Shown: positions 6,397 to 16,300 of the stretch, one piece after another | Position numbering within the stretch: position 1 is the first letter of the stretch | Layout: every line of letters starts with the position of its first letter | From: a virus | Reading direction: 5' to 3' (one strand) | DNA length: 20,006 nt | Virus record (IMG/VR): IMGVR_UViG_3300010413_000219 | Span: 1 to 20,006 of that record | Position numbers and translations under genes: made by a program | The notes under the pieces: generated by a model | What the model was told of the DNA's origin: nothing | The model's input: only the letters and a program-made list of their open reading frames with translations | Database searches by the model: none

Positions 6397-6813
6397 ATGG
6401 CCACGTTGGGTATTACTTCTGAGAATTTTTATGATATGTCTCCTGTCGAGTTGTATCATGCTTTGAAATCGATGGGAGAAAGAAGGAAGTTCGAATATGA
6501 AATGCAAACGCAAATTGTAAACGACTCGATGCGTCTTCAGGCTTGGTTATTGATCAATCACCAGCCAGGTCGGACTGCAGCATATCAATATAAAAGAGCA
6601 GAAGATTTAATTGGATTTAGATGGGATAAAAAATTAACTGAGGCAGATTTACCTAAACAGCAAACCCCCGAACAGATGAAAGATTTTCTGTTGGATTTTG
6701 CAAAAAGGCATAATGAAAGAATTAAGAAACAGAGTAAAATAAGAACCACACCACCTTTGAGGATACAAAGGGAAATGCTGAAGAATAGAGAAAAAATGGT
6801 ACGTACAAAATAA
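6397..6813 (+). CDS. Tail assembly chaperone, downstream frame (gpT-like)
   Basis: A 138-residue open frame from its first ATG, but the frame is open back to 6319, overlapping the 3' end of the upstream chaperone gene in the -1 frame. The ATG at 6397 has no ribosome site, and protein-like sequence (VDIDKICGFAMATLGIT) continues upstream of it, so it is probably made only as a frameshift extension. It is helical, with an LGITSENFYDMSPVELYHAL stretch typical of such chaperone C-domains, and has a basic C-terminus (MLKNREKMVRTK). It lies just before the tape measure gene, as in lambda G/GT. Independent start is less likely. Confidence 0.68.
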   Translation: MATLGITSENFYDMSPVELYHALKSMGERRKFEYEMQTQIVNDSMRLQAWLLINHQPGRTAAYQYKRAEDLIGFRWDKKLTEADLPKQQTPEQMKDFLLDFAKRHNERIKKQSKIRTTPPLRIQREMLKNREKMVRTK

Positions 6814-6819
6814 AAGACG

Positions 6820-9800
6820 ATGGCAGGACTTGGAGCAATAGGTAATATTGGGCAATTGGTTGCTACCCTTGGTTTGAATACTCAACCTTTTATAAAGGGA
6901 ATGGATCAGGCCAAGAAGAGTATGGTTGCGTTCAATAATGGGATGATGGTTGTCGGTAGGACCATGACACGTTTTGTAACTCTTCCCATGGTTCTTGCCG
7001 GAGCAGCTGCAATTGGTACCCAGAAGAAGTTTGAAGCTTCAATGACCAAGATCATAAGTTTGGTTGGTGTTTCAAGGGAACAGGTGGAAGCCTGGAACAA
7101 GAAAGTTCTTGAAATGGCCACCGTAACTGGCCGTGGCCCGGAGGAATTGGCTGATGCTTTGTATTTCGTTACTTCTGCAGGTATTCGTGGAGCTGATGCC
7201 CTTGATGTCTTGGAGATGTCTGCCAAGGCTGCTGCAGTAGGATTAGGAGATACAAAAACTATTGCTGATCTGGTTACTTCAGCAATGAATGCTTATGGTA
7301 AAGAGAACCTGAATGCTGCACAGGCTACGGATATTCTGGTAGCTACGGTTCGTGAAGGTAAAGCTGAAGCTGAATCTCTGGCTGGTGCAATGGGATTTGT
7401 ACTTCCTATTGCTTCCGAATTTGGAGTTACCTTTGACCAGGTTGGTGCTGCCTTTGCCGGTATGACACGTACTGGTACTAATGCCCGGGTAGCTGCTACC
7501 CAGTTGAAAGCTATTCTTTCTACAATGGCTGCACCATCTCAGGCAACTGCCGATGCATTAAATGAAGCAAACTACTCTGCAGCTGATTTCAGGAAGACAA
7601 TTCGTGAACAGGGTTTGATTCAGGCATTACTCGATCTAAGAGCTGCCACAATTGGGAATGAGGAAGCCATGGCCAAGATATTCCCGAATATCAGGGCTCT
7701 TCTTGGTGTACTAGATTTGCTTGGAAAGAACGTGGATTATAATGTTCAGATATTCCATGCATTGAAAAATGCCAATGGATCCCTTGCACGTGCCTTTGCA
7801 GAAGTAGGTGGAACAGTCCAACAGAAACTTAATGTGGCAATGTCTACTTTGAAAGTCACATTTGTAGAGATAGGTAATCTGTTAAAACCAGTTGTGATTG
7901 ATAAACTGACAAAACTGAATGATTCGTTAAAGGGTTTGATTCAGAGGGTTCAGACAATGACAGAATCACAGAAGAAATGGAATCTTGTATTGGTGAAGTT
8001 TATTGCATTGGCAGGTCCTGCACTTGTTATTATATCCCGTCTTGTTTCAATTGTCACCTCTGCAATAGGGCCATATGTTCTTGCTGCAGCTGCTGTGGTA
8101 GCACTTGCTACTGCTATTGCTAAATTGGTAGCCAATAATAAATCTTATTATGCAATACAAAAACGATCAACTGAAGAACAGGCCAGGGTTATTGAAAATG
8201 CAGATAAAGAAGCAGCAACTGTGGCTTTGGTATTTGCTCGGTTGAAGTTAGCCAAAAGAGGAACTGATGAATGGAAGAGAGCCAAAGATCAAATCAATAC
8301 CCAATATGCTTCTTATCTCACAAATCTTATTACTGAAGCATCTTCTCTTGAAGATATTGAAAGAGCTCAAAGAGAAGTTACTAAAGCTCGTCAGGCTGAT
8401 GTGATAGTTAAAGGTTATCAGCAGGAAATAGAACGTGTAACTGCGGAATATGAAGGAGCTATCGAGGATAAATTCAAAAAATACAAAAAGATAGTTACTG
8501 ATGGTAGGGTAGAATTATGGAATGAAATTCAAAAAACTCCTTTTGATTTCAGTAAGGCCATAGATGATGCAATTTTGGAAGGTGTTCAGATGGAACGTAA
8601 AGGAGTTCATTTTACAATTGTCCGTAAAAAGATGCGTGAAAAAGCTGAAGAACTTTGGGATGAATATATTGCTGGATTGGAAAATGCACCCAAGAAAACA
8701 CCTGCCCGGGTAGAAGTCTTTGCAGATGCTCTTGCTTCAGCTTTCTCACTGAAGTCTTCAGAATTAGAACAATCACTTGGTATTCAGGATGCTATTGATA
8801 AAATATTGAATGATGCCAATGTGAAAAATAAAGAGCTTACCGTGGAGATGAAGATTGAGGGGATTGATAAGCAGATCAAGTATATGGAGAGTGTGAAGGG
8901 TGAACAGGAGGAAATTCTTCGATTATCTACTCTTATTGATCTTCACAGAGAAAAGGCAGCACTTTTGACAGGTGATGTAAAGAAAGGTGAAGAAGCAATT
9001 ATACAAGAACTGCAACAGGAACTTATCAAACAAAAGCAGATCCAGAGCAGCCTTGGTATTGAAGAAAGGATAAAAGGTAAGATCAGTAAACTGGAAGAAG
9101 CCCGTAAGAAACTCAGTGGTGATGCGTTGGAAGCAAATTCAAAAGCTCTCAGAGCAAAACAACTTGAACTTGCAGAAGTACAAAATGAAACTTCCGGTTT
9201 GAGTGAGATTGAAAAAATGCGTGGACGGATCAACATAGCGAAAGAAAAGACATTATCTCTTGAAGGAGATCAGAAAAAAGCAGCTTTAGAACAAATTCGC
9301 AATGATGAGAAATTGGTTGAATTGATGGATGCTCGGGATAGTGGACTTGGTAATCTTGCTATGAAAGAGTTGGAATTAAAACAATTGAAAGAGGATCAAG
9401 TTTATATGACTGAAGCTGAATCTGAACAGCAACAAAAGCTTATCGATGAGAAGGAAAAGGATATAGCACTTACCAAGAACAGAATTGCTGGTTATAATGA
9501 AATGTATCAATTGCAATATCAAATTAATCAGGCAACAGAAGAAGCAAATAAATTATCTGGAGAAGATTATAAAACAGCTCAAAAGAAGATCATTTTACAG
9601 AAGATTGCATTACTTAATATGGAAGCAAGTAATGATCTTTTAACTGAGGCCGAGAAGAGACAAAAGAAAATTTTAGCTCTAACTTATGAGCGATTGCTTG
9701 CTGAAGGAAAAGGTAAGAAAGAAGATATAGAAAAGCGTCTCAGGCAATTACGAGCGGAAGATAGTATTCTATCTGATATTGAAGCTAGAAGGACTGGAGA

Positions 9801-10473
9801 AGCTCCTCCTCTGCCAAATACAAGAGAAGCTTTACAAAGCTTACTTCAGATTCATCAGACTCTGAAAAATTTACGAGATGAAGGACAAATAACTTTCAGA
9901 GAATGGTTTTTGGCTGCAAATGAAAATTTCAAGAACATTGCAGGAATATTTGATTTTTACTTTCAGAAGATAGGGGATATAGCAAAGAATTTTGTTGATA
10001 CAATGTCAACCATTCTGGAAGCTCAGAAACAAAGAGAACTCAGTGCAGTTGGGGATAATGCAAAAGCCAGAGAGAGGATTGAGAAAAAGTACTACGAGAA
10101 ACAAAAGAAATGGGCTATCTCTCAGGCAGTAATAAATACAGCTCTCGGTGTTACAAAATCTCTTGCCGATCTGGGACCAATTGCAGGAGCAATAGCTGCG
10201 GCACTTGTTGTGGCTTCTGGTGCTGCACAGGTTGCTTTGATAAAAGCACAGAGCTTTGCCAAAGGAGGTTTGGTATATGGAGAAACATTGGCCAAGGTCG
10301 CTGATTATCCAAGTGCAAAAACCAATCCTGAAGTAATTGCTCCTCTGAGTGATTTAAAGAAAATGCTCACACCAACATTTGCTAACGTACCGGATGAAAT
10401 TAAATTGAGAGCAGAAGGTGATGATTTAGTTGGTGTACTACGGTTAAAACAATTATTATACAATACCTACTAA
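6820..10473 (+). CDS. Tail tape measure protein
   Basis: A 1217-residue protein, by far the longest in the tail module up to this point. Residues about 70-290 match the TP901-type tape measure core (EASMTKIISLVGVS, the TVTGRGPEELADALYFVTSAG segment in two parts, ATQLKAILSTM). About 387-435 is a strongly hydrophobic region (two or more helices) and about 1098-1150 a second, ending SFAKGGLVYG, a common tape measure C-terminal motif. Between 640 and 1010 is coiled coil, with a 49-residue repeat annotated separately. It sets tail length and takes part in DNA entry. Using the rough rule of 0.15 nm per residue, the tail would be about 180 nm. It follows the chaperones by six bases; its stop overlaps the next start by one base. 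Confidence 0.93.
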   Translation: MAGLGAIGNIGQLVATLGLNTQPFIKGMDQAKKSMVAFNNGMMVVGRTMTRFVTLPMVLAGAAAIGTQKKFEASMTKIISLVGVSREQVEAWNKKVLEMATVTGRGPEELADALYFVTSAGIRGADALDVLEMSAKAAAVGLGDTKTIADLVTSAMNAYGKENLNAAQATDILVATVREGKAEAESLAGAMGFVLPIASEFGVTFDQVGAAFAGMTRTGTNARVAATQLKAILSTMAAPSQATADALNEANYSAADFRKTIREQGLIQALLDLRAATIGNEEAMAKIFPNIRALLGVLDLLGKNVDYNVQIFHALKNANGSLARAFAEVGGTVQQKLNVAMSTLKVTFVEIGNLLKPVVIDKLTKLNDSLKGLIQRVQTMTESQKKWNLVLVKFIALAGPALVIISRLVSIVTSAIGPYVLAAAAVVALATAIAKLVANNKSYYAIQKRSTEEQARVIENADKEAATVALVFARLKLAKRGTDEWKRAKDQINTQYASYLTNLITEASSLEDIERAQREVTKARQADVIVKGYQQEIERVTAEYEGAIEDKFKKYKKIVTDGRVELWNEIQKTPFDFSKAIDDAILEGVQMERKGVHFTIVRKKMREKAEELWDEYIAGLENAPKKTPARVEVFADALASAFSLKSSELEQSLGIQDAIDKILNDANVKNKELTVEMKIEGIDKQIKYMESVKGEQEEILRLSTLIDLHREKAALLTGDVKKGEEAIIQELQQELIKQKQIQSSLGIEERIKGKISKLEEARKKLSGDALEANSKALRAKQLELAEVQNETSGLSEIEKMRGRINIAKEKTLSLEGDQKKAALEQIRNDEKLVELMDARDSGLGNLAMKELELKQLKEDQVYMTEAESEQQQKLIDEKEKDIALTKNRIAGYNEMYQLQYQINQATEEANKLSGEDYKTAQKKIILQKIALLNMEASNDLLTEAEKRQKKILALTYERLLAEGKGKKEDIEKRLRQLRAEDSILSDIEARRTGEAPPLPNTREALQSLLQIHQTLKNLRDEGQITFREWFLAANENFKNIAGIFDFYFQKIGDIAKNFVDTMSTILEAQKQRELSAVGDNAKARERIEKKYYEKQKKWAISQAVINTALGVTKSLADLGPIAGAIAAALVVASGAAQVALIKAQSFAKGGLVYGETLAKVADYPSAKTNPEVIAPLSDLKKMLTPTFANVPDEIKLRAEGDDLVGVLRLKQLLYNTY
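8932..9813 (+). repeat. Six diverged 49-residue repeats in the tape measure
   Basis: Residues 705-998 can be split into six units of exactly 49 residues (147 bp). Starting at 705, 754, 803, 852, 901 and 950, each has Ile or Leu at position 2, usually Glu at 7, and a small L(S/T/E)G(D/E) turn at 12-15: LTGD 716, LSGD 765, LEGD 814, a degenerate MTEA at 863, LSGE 912 and AEGK 961. Forty-nine is seven heptads, so each unit keeps the coiled-coil register. The DNA copies are too diverged to be recent. Confidence 0.65.
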
Positions 10474-12455
10474 TGGCCTGGGTAACTGAATATGATATGA
10501 CTTGGAGAAGCAGACAGGGTTCTGGTGCTACCGGTTCTGTCTATCTTCAACGTGATGGAGGATCTTATCAGATGGGTCTTACTTTGAGAGAGAATTCATT
10601 AAAGATTACCAATTCCCTTCCAAGTCTTGAGGATCCCATTGTCAGGACAAATTGTACGTTTACCGTAATTAATGATCTGAGTGATTTCTATGAACTATTG
10701 CCATTGATGACTATTTCCAATGGACAGATCAGGGTTGTAGTTACTTTATATCAACCATATCCATTGAGTTCAATTGATATATTTGTTGGTTATTTGAACT
10801 GTGAAGCTATTAATCAGAATATGTTAAACAAATCTGATTTGAATTTTACAGCTTCCGGTCTTCTGAATAAATTACAATATGATCATCCTGTAAGTGCAGA
10901 TATATTACAAACCATATCATTGATTGATCTGATTGATGATTGCCTCACAATGACAGGTTCATCCTATCCAATTTATGTTCATTGTTCTCTGGAAGAACTT
11001 AATAATGCTTTAGGAGCAGAAGAAACTCTTTTCAATAAGACTGCACTCTTTACAGAAATATTATGGGAAAACAATATTGATAGGATGAGTGCCCTTGATA
11101 TTCTGAAGATGATCCTCAAGTCTTTTGATTGTTTCTTGTATTGGTATCAGGATTATTGGTGGATTGAACATTATCCGGATATGGGAATTATTGATGGGAG
11201 TTATCACAAAACATATGTTCAGTATGACACGGGAACGTCAGCTGGCTATCAATATGCTGATGCCGGTTCTGATGTTGTTGTTTCACTTGATGCTACCCGG
11301 GATATTCATGATAAAGTAAACAGGCCACAGGTAGGTGATACACAAGTATTATCTATTACTCCAGGTATGAAATATGTGGAAATCCGATTAGATCAAAAGC
11401 AATATTTCAATATCATCAATAGTGATCTTACAGATATTACCTACAATACTGATATATTCCCTTTACCAGCATGGAGACAATGGATTGCTTACGATGATGC
11501 AAATGTGGATTGGGGTTATGCCGGTGCCAGATTTTTTGATATTGCTAATAGTATTTATCGGACCGGTTGGAGTACTGTTGCAGTAAATGGATATGGTAAT
11601 GGATTGACTACAATGTTCAAATTAACACTTAAAAGTGATACACAACTTACTTTGAAATGGAAATACAGTGCGGTGAGTGAAACAATTATTCCAGGTAGTA
11701 GTGCTTTGGAAGATTATACAATTACATTTACTTATTGGATAGCTGTAATTGTTGGAGCAAGTACTTACTTTTTATTCTATAATGAAAGTGCTGGAACCTG
11801 GACATATAATGTAGCTACAGTTGCAACTGCTTTACAAACAATTGAAGTGAGTGGTTCAGAATTGGATCCATCTACATTCTCCTGTGAAGTATCCTTAACT
11901 ATTCCAATTGGTGATACTCTCGTTAATACAACTGATCCACCGGATGTTAATGTTTATTTCGGTATTGGTACTGAAGAATTTGATGATGGGATTATTACTC
12001 CTCAACCAAGTGCTTATGCAGCATATGGAGATATATCGGCAACTATCTCAGAAACTGCAGATAACAATTTGATTAAAGGAAGCGTAAATACAGCTTTTCT
12101 TAATGAGTTAATTGTAGACTTGGAATTATTTGATTCAGGTTGGAGTTACCGGAATGTATTACTTACAGGAAGTAATTTTCATCTCAGGGCTACAGAATGG
12201 GGGTATGCCAGTTCTTCAGATAGCCTAGCAAGGAGATTACTTGCTTCCAAATTCAGATATTATAATGTAGCCAGACAGAAAATAACTTTGGATTATATCA
12301 CTGATGAATTACTTCATCCTCTTCAATTGTGGTTAGATAATAAACAAAGTGATAAAAAATTTATTCTGACAGGTGATGCTTTTTTGCCTGAAGCCGATAG
12401 ACATTCTGTTGAACTTACGGAATATGATGATGAAACAGAAATAAATTTGATTTGA
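10473..12455 (+). CDS. Distal tail / baseplate hub protein
   Basis: A 660-residue protein directly after the tape measure, the place of the distal tail and hub proteins. The N-terminal 140 residues look like a distal-tail beta domain: strands ending GLTLRENSLKITNSL, a conserved-looking P..R.NCTFTVIND turn, then IDIFVGYLNC and LNFTASGLLNKLQYD. A second part contains the hub-like stretch MSALDILKMILKSFDCFLYW followed by WWIEHYPD, a pattern (helix, then a Trp-rich strand) I associate with large tail proteins of Bacteroidota phages. The rest (about 340-660) is beta-rich and may be carbohydrate-binding or structural. No peptidase motif was found. It starts on the A of the preceding TAA and is one base from the fiber gene. 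Confidence 0.66.
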   Translation: MAWVTEYDMTWRSRQGSGATGSVYLQRDGGSYQMGLTLRENSLKITNSLPSLEDPIVRTNCTFTVINDLSDFYELLPLMTISNGQIRVVVTLYQPYPLSSIDIFVGYLNCEAINQNMLNKSDLNFTASGLLNKLQYDHPVSADILQTISLIDLIDDCLTMTGSSYPIYVHCSLEELNNALGAEETLFNKTALFTEILWENNIDRMSALDILKMILKSFDCFLYWYQDYWWIEHYPDMGIIDGSYHKTYVQYDTGTSAGYQYADAGSDVVVSLDATRDIHDKVNRPQVGDTQVLSITPGMKYVEIRLDQKQYFNIINSDLTDITYNTDIFPLPAWRQWIAYDDANVDWGYAGARFFDIANSIYRTGWSTVAVNGYGNGLTTMFKLTLKSDTQLTLKWKYSAVSETIIPGSSALEDYTITFTYWIAVIVGASTYFLFYNESAGTWTYNVATVATALQTIEVSGSELDPSTFSCEVSLTIPIGDTLVNTTDPPDVNVYFGIGTEEFDDGIITPQPSAYAAYGDISATISETADNNLIKGSVNTAFLNELIVDLELFDSGWSYRNVLLTGSNFHLRATEWGYASSSDSLARRLLASKFRYYNVARQKITLDYITDELLHPLQLWLDNKQSDKKFILTGDAFLPEADRHSVELTEYDDETEINLI

Positions 12456-12456
12456 T

Positions 12457-15400
12457 ATGGATGTAACTGTTGTTGAAGCATTTGTTGATCCTGATTTTTT
12501 TGGAGAGAAAACATCACCTACTTATGCATTTGCAAGTGGTGGAGGTGGAGGAGGTGTTTCTGGTATCCTTTGGAGTGGATCTACTCCATATGGAATAGGA
12601 ACTTATCTTGATGCAGGTACTATTGTAGCAAATCAATACCTTACATTTGATGGTACTTCTCTGGATATATTGAATGGTGCCTATCTAAATCAGTATTCCA
12701 GATATGCTTTAATCGGGGCCGATGCGGTTGGTGGTACAGTTAGAACTGATGCTGAGCCTAAGAATGGAGCGATTGCTGTTCCACATGCTACTAATGCTGA
12801 AGAACCAGTTTTGGCATTTGATATAGTGAGTGATGGATCAGATAATTTCCTGCGTTTTGGTGGAGGATACAGTGCTTATAATGCTATTACGGAGATGCGG
12901 TTTTATGCTGCTGCCAATAATACAACAACTACTGGAACACAGGTGGCTTCCTTATCATTGACAGGATTATCCATAGATATCATTAATGAATTTACTACAG
13001 ATGCTGGAGTAACCATAGAAGGTGTAGAATTACAGAATGGAATAATTACTCTTGGAGAAGATAGTGTACCAGCACAGATGTATGTAGACTCGGCTGGTGC
13101 TTTGGTTTTTATAGACAGTATTGGAGGACCTTATGAATTGAGTGAATTAATTGCTGGAGGGACTTTTATTGGTTTACCTGATACTCCTGCCAATTACACC
13201 AGTTCTGGTGGATTTCTGGTTATGGTTAATGCTACTCCAGATGCTTTGGAATTTGTGGATCCTTCTGGTTATGGACTATCAAATTTTGATAATGATTCTG
13301 GCTTTATAACAGGTAATCAAAGTATAACATTATCCGGTGATGTTACTGGTAGTGGGACAACTTCAATAACTACAACTATTGCCAACGATGCAGTAGAATC
13401 TGGTATGTTGAATGACAATGTTATTTCAGGTCAAACGGCTTTGACTTCTGGATTAGCAGGAACAGACGAATTATTTGTTAGTGATGGAGGAGTTTTAAAA
13501 CGTATGGATGTAAGTGTTATGAATGCTTACTTTGATGCAAATCTTTCTTTCCTTACGGGTAATGAAAGTATCACTCTATCAGGGGATGTATCTGGTTCCG
13601 GTACTACATCTATTGCAGTTACTATTGCTGCAGCTGCTGTTGAGAGTAGCATGTTGAACAATAATGTTATCTCCGGGTTGACTGCTCTTACATCTGGCCT
13701 TGTTTCCACTGATGAATTGATGATTAGTGATGCTGGGGTAATCAAACGCATGGACGTGAGCGTTATTGAAGCCTATATGCAGAGCAATCTTAGTTTCGGT
13801 ACAGGAGATGGTACAGTCACTTCAGTAGCTGCTGGTAATGGAATGAGCTTTACTACTATCAATACAACCGGTTCGGTGACAATGGGAACTCCTTCCACGT
13901 TAACGGCTGCTACTTCTAACGCTGTTACTGCAACAAGTCACACTCACGCAATTACAGGTTTTCTTACAGGTAATGAAACAATTACTTTATCAGGAGATGT
14001 ATCTGGTAGTGGTGCTACATCCATAGCTGTTACAATAGCTGCTTCTGCAGTGGAAGCCAGTATGATTAACAATAATGCTATTTCTGGGAAGACAGCACTG
14101 ACTTCTGGATTAGCGTCAACAGATGAACTATGGATAAGTGATGCCGGTACAATTAAACGAATGGACGTATCGGTCCTTCAGACTTATATGCAAGACAATC
14201 TTTCATTCAGTGCTGGTACTGTAACGGCTTCTGGAACTTTAACTAATAATTATGTCATAGTTGGTAATGGAACAACAGATGTATCAATTGCCGATGCTGC
14301 AGTCAATTTTAATAGTCAAACAATAACCGGTTTAGGAGCTACATCGTTTGGTTCAGCCGCCAGTGAATATCTGATTCAGGATAGTGGTACTGTTCGTTAC
14401 AGAGTTCCAGCAGGGGTGCTTTCAGATATTTCTCCCTTGACTACAAAGGGAGATATCATGGCATATTCTACTCTAAACACTCGTCTTGGAGTAGGATCAA
14501 ATGGTCAAGTTCTTTCTGCAAATAGTACTACAGCAACCGGATTAGAGTGGACTGATCCTACAGGTGGTATTGATATGACCAATGGTGCTAATAACCGTGT
14601 TGTAACTGCTGTAGATACAGATACTATTAATGGTGAAGCAAATCTCACATTTGATGGTACTACTTTGACAGTTGCTGGTGTTATTAAGTCAACGGGTGGA
14701 AACCCAGTTTTTTATTCTACTGGAGAAGCCGATACACGGTTGACATTTAATGTTTCTGGAGGCAGTGTGACTCAAATATATTATTGGGATGAGGGAGATA
14801 GTTTGTTTCAAGATATTCAGATAGGAACAAATTCATCAAACATTGGAATAATTTGGGATAATAGTGAGACCAGTGTTGGGATTAATACAAGTACTCCTGC
14901 TGCAACATTAGATGTGAATGGAGATGTTTTAGGAGACAATTTAGTAAATGCTCAATATGGAATATTTACCAGCATTGATTCAGCTGCTCAATGGTATACT
15001 TTAGCGGAAACAAATGGAGGGGATCATGCAATGGCAATAGTTACTGTTATGGGTTATGATACCAGTGATCATGCTGCTGCAAAGTTTATTATATCTTGGC
15101 ATTATGGTCAGGGACAGATAACACAAATTGCTGGTGAATCTTATTTGAATTATGAATTTTCTGAGGTTGGTTTATTCTACAATGATGCAGATCGTGCCAA
15201 TAATGGTGGAAGATTTGCTGTTCTATTAGAACCTGGAGCCACTGTACGAGTAATGATAGAAGATTATAATGTAAGTAACTCTTATAGCGAATGGATTATC
15301 TATGAACCAGATTCTTCTGGTGATTGGGGAGATCAAACAGGTTGGACTCAATTTCAGTCATTAACCAATGTTCATAATACACCACTTGCTACAACAGGAA

Positions 15401-16278
15401 TTACAAGATTGGGCAGTAATGTTTTTATAGCTTCAAATACATTTATTGGGGATGACACAACTACTCGTAAAAGTGGATACAATAATACACTAAATATAGC
15501 TTCAATTGGTAGTGCTGAGATATCAACGTTGGAATTGGTAGGTAATCAAACTACAAATAGTCCTGTGGGAAGTATCACATTCCATAATACACAATCTGGT
15601 ACAACCTATGATATCATTGGATATATGACAGTAGAAAGATATAATGATAATGATGCAGGTAGGATGTATATCGGCCTATCGGATTCCAGTGCCAACTTAC
15701 GTGTCATGAAGGAAATGATGGCTGACCACCATTATTGGTATATAAACGGTACATCAGAGATGATATTAGATGCTAATTATCTCTATCCTACAACTACATT
15801 GGGTCTTGGTCTTGGGGATTCAACTCATGTATGGAGTACCTCATATATCAATCGTGTTTATTTACCCGGCACTCCTAATACAAATAGGGCTGAAACACTT
15901 CAATTTTATACAACTGATGGAGCAGTATCTTACTATGATGATACATCGGATATCCGTTTAAAGCAGGACATTATAAGGATTGAAAATGCTTCGGAAAGAA
16001 TTAAGCAATGGGAATGTTTCACTTTTCGGTTCAATGATCTGGCCAAGGAAGTAATGGGACATGATACTGAAATGATTCGTCTTGGTATCTCAGCACAATC
16101 AGTTCAATCCAATACTCCTCAAGCTGTGACGGTAAAAGACAATGGATATCTGAAGTTGTGGTATACTGATTTGATACCGGTATTGGCTGCAGGACACAAT
16201 GAACATACGGGTGAAATTGATAAATTGAAAAAAGAAATAGAGATATTGAAAAAACAAATGCAAACTCTATTAAATTAA
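12457..16278 (+). CDS. Tail fiber with S74 intramolecular chaperone
   Basis: A 1273-residue trimeric-type fiber. A short N-terminal attachment part leads into SGGGGGGVSG (27-36), then beta-repeat shaft regions. Residues about 286-584 hold three copies of an 82-residue unit. A SHTHAITG motif (in the spacer before copy 3) is of the type seen in metal-binding fiber shafts. VGINTSTPAATLDVNGDV (about 807-824) is a common segment of S74-family fibers. From about 1160 the chaperone domain begins with TSDIRLKQDI, the self-cleavage site of endosialidase-type chaperones, and ends in a coiled coil (EIDKLKKEIEILKKQMQTL). The receptor-binding part is probably the unique region of roughly 830-1160. It is the likely host-range determinant. 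Confidence 0.88.
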   Translation: MDVTVVEAFVDPDFFGEKTSPTYAFASGGGGGGVSGILWSGSTPYGIGTYLDAGTIVANQYLTFDGTSLDILNGAYLNQYSRYALIGADAVGGTVRTDAEPKNGAIAVPHATNAEEPVLAFDIVSDGSDNFLRFGGGYSAYNAITEMRFYAAANNTTTTGTQVASLSLTGLSIDIINEFTTDAGVTIEGVELQNGIITLGEDSVPAQMYVDSAGALVFIDSIGGPYELSELIAGGTFIGLPDTPANYTSSGGFLVMVNATPDALEFVDPSGYGLSNFDNDSGFITGNQSITLSGDVTGSGTTSITTTIANDAVESGMLNDNVISGQTALTSGLAGTDELFVSDGGVLKRMDVSVMNAYFDANLSFLTGNESITLSGDVSGSGTTSIAVTIAAAAVESSMLNNNVISGLTALTSGLVSTDELMISDAGVIKRMDVSVIEAYMQSNLSFGTGDGTVTSVAAGNGMSFTTINTTGSVTMGTPSTLTAATSNAVTATSHTHAITGFLTGNETITLSGDVSGSGATSIAVTIAASAVEASMINNNAISGKTALTSGLASTDELWISDAGTIKRMDVSVLQTYMQDNLSFSAGTVTASGTLTNNYVIVGNGTTDVSIADAAVNFNSQTITGLGATSFGSAASEYLIQDSGTVRYRVPAGVLSDISPLTTKGDIMAYSTLNTRLGVGSNGQVLSANSTTATGLEWTDPTGGIDMTNGANNRVVTAVDTDTINGEANLTFDGTTLTVAGVIKSTGGNPVFYSTGEADTRLTFNVSGGSVTQIYYWDEGDSLFQDIQIGTNSSNIGIIWDNSETSVGINTSTPAATLDVNGDVLGDNLVNAQYGIFTSIDSAAQWYTLAETNGGDHAMAIVTVMGYDTSDHAAAKFIISWHYGQGQITQIAGESYLNYEFSEVGLFYNDADRANNGGRFAVLLEPGATVRVMIEDYNVSNSYSEWIIYEPDSSGDWGDQTGWTQFQSLTNVHNTPLATTGITRLGSNVFIASNTFIGDDTTTRKSGYNNTLNIASIGSAEISTLELVGNQTTNSPVGSITFHNTQSGTTYDIIGYMTVERYNDNDAGRMYIGLSDSSANLRVMKEMMADHHYWYINGTSEMILDANYLYPTTTLGLGLGDSTHVWSTSYINRVYLPGTPNTNRAETLQFYTTDGAVSYYDDTSDIRLKQDIIRIENASERIKQWECFTFRFNDLAKEVMGHDTEMIRLGISAQSVQSNTPQAVTVKDNGYLKLWYTDLIPVLAAGHNEHTGEIDKLKKEIEILKKQMQTLLN
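13312..14208 (+). repeat. Three 82-residue fiber repeats, two in tandem
   Basis: Copies begin at 13312, 13558 and 13969, each starting GNxSITLSGDV (third: GNETITLSGDV) and running through ALTSGL..TDEL..SD.G..KRMDVSV. The first two abut (246 bp apart); the third is separated by a 57-residue spacer (13798-13968) with GDGTVTSVAAGNG and SHTHAITG. Protein copies are close while many third codon positions differ, so the duplication is not recent and the protein sequence is under constraint. Confidence 0.8.
15946..16278 (+). other. Peptidase S74 chaperone domain, predicted release fragment
   Basis: Ser1164 (codon 15946-15948) in TSDIRLK is the predicted nucleophile, with Lys1169 five residues on. 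In endosialidase and T5 fibers the peptide bond just before this Ser is cut after the fiber has trimerised. Here that would release the last 110 residues and leave a mature fiber of 1163. The key residues of the SDxRLK motif are all present. Confidence 0.8.
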
Positions 16279-16300
16279 GTATTAATCAAATATTCTAATC

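Noticed and set aside
6190-6513. 107-residue minus-strand open frame over the chaperone junction
   Set aside because: Low-quality composition and antisense to the frameshift gene pair, which follows the known siphovirus order.
12457-16278. Diversity-generating retroelement target in the fiber
   Set aside because: No adenine-biased template repeat and no reverse transcriptase were seen in the window.
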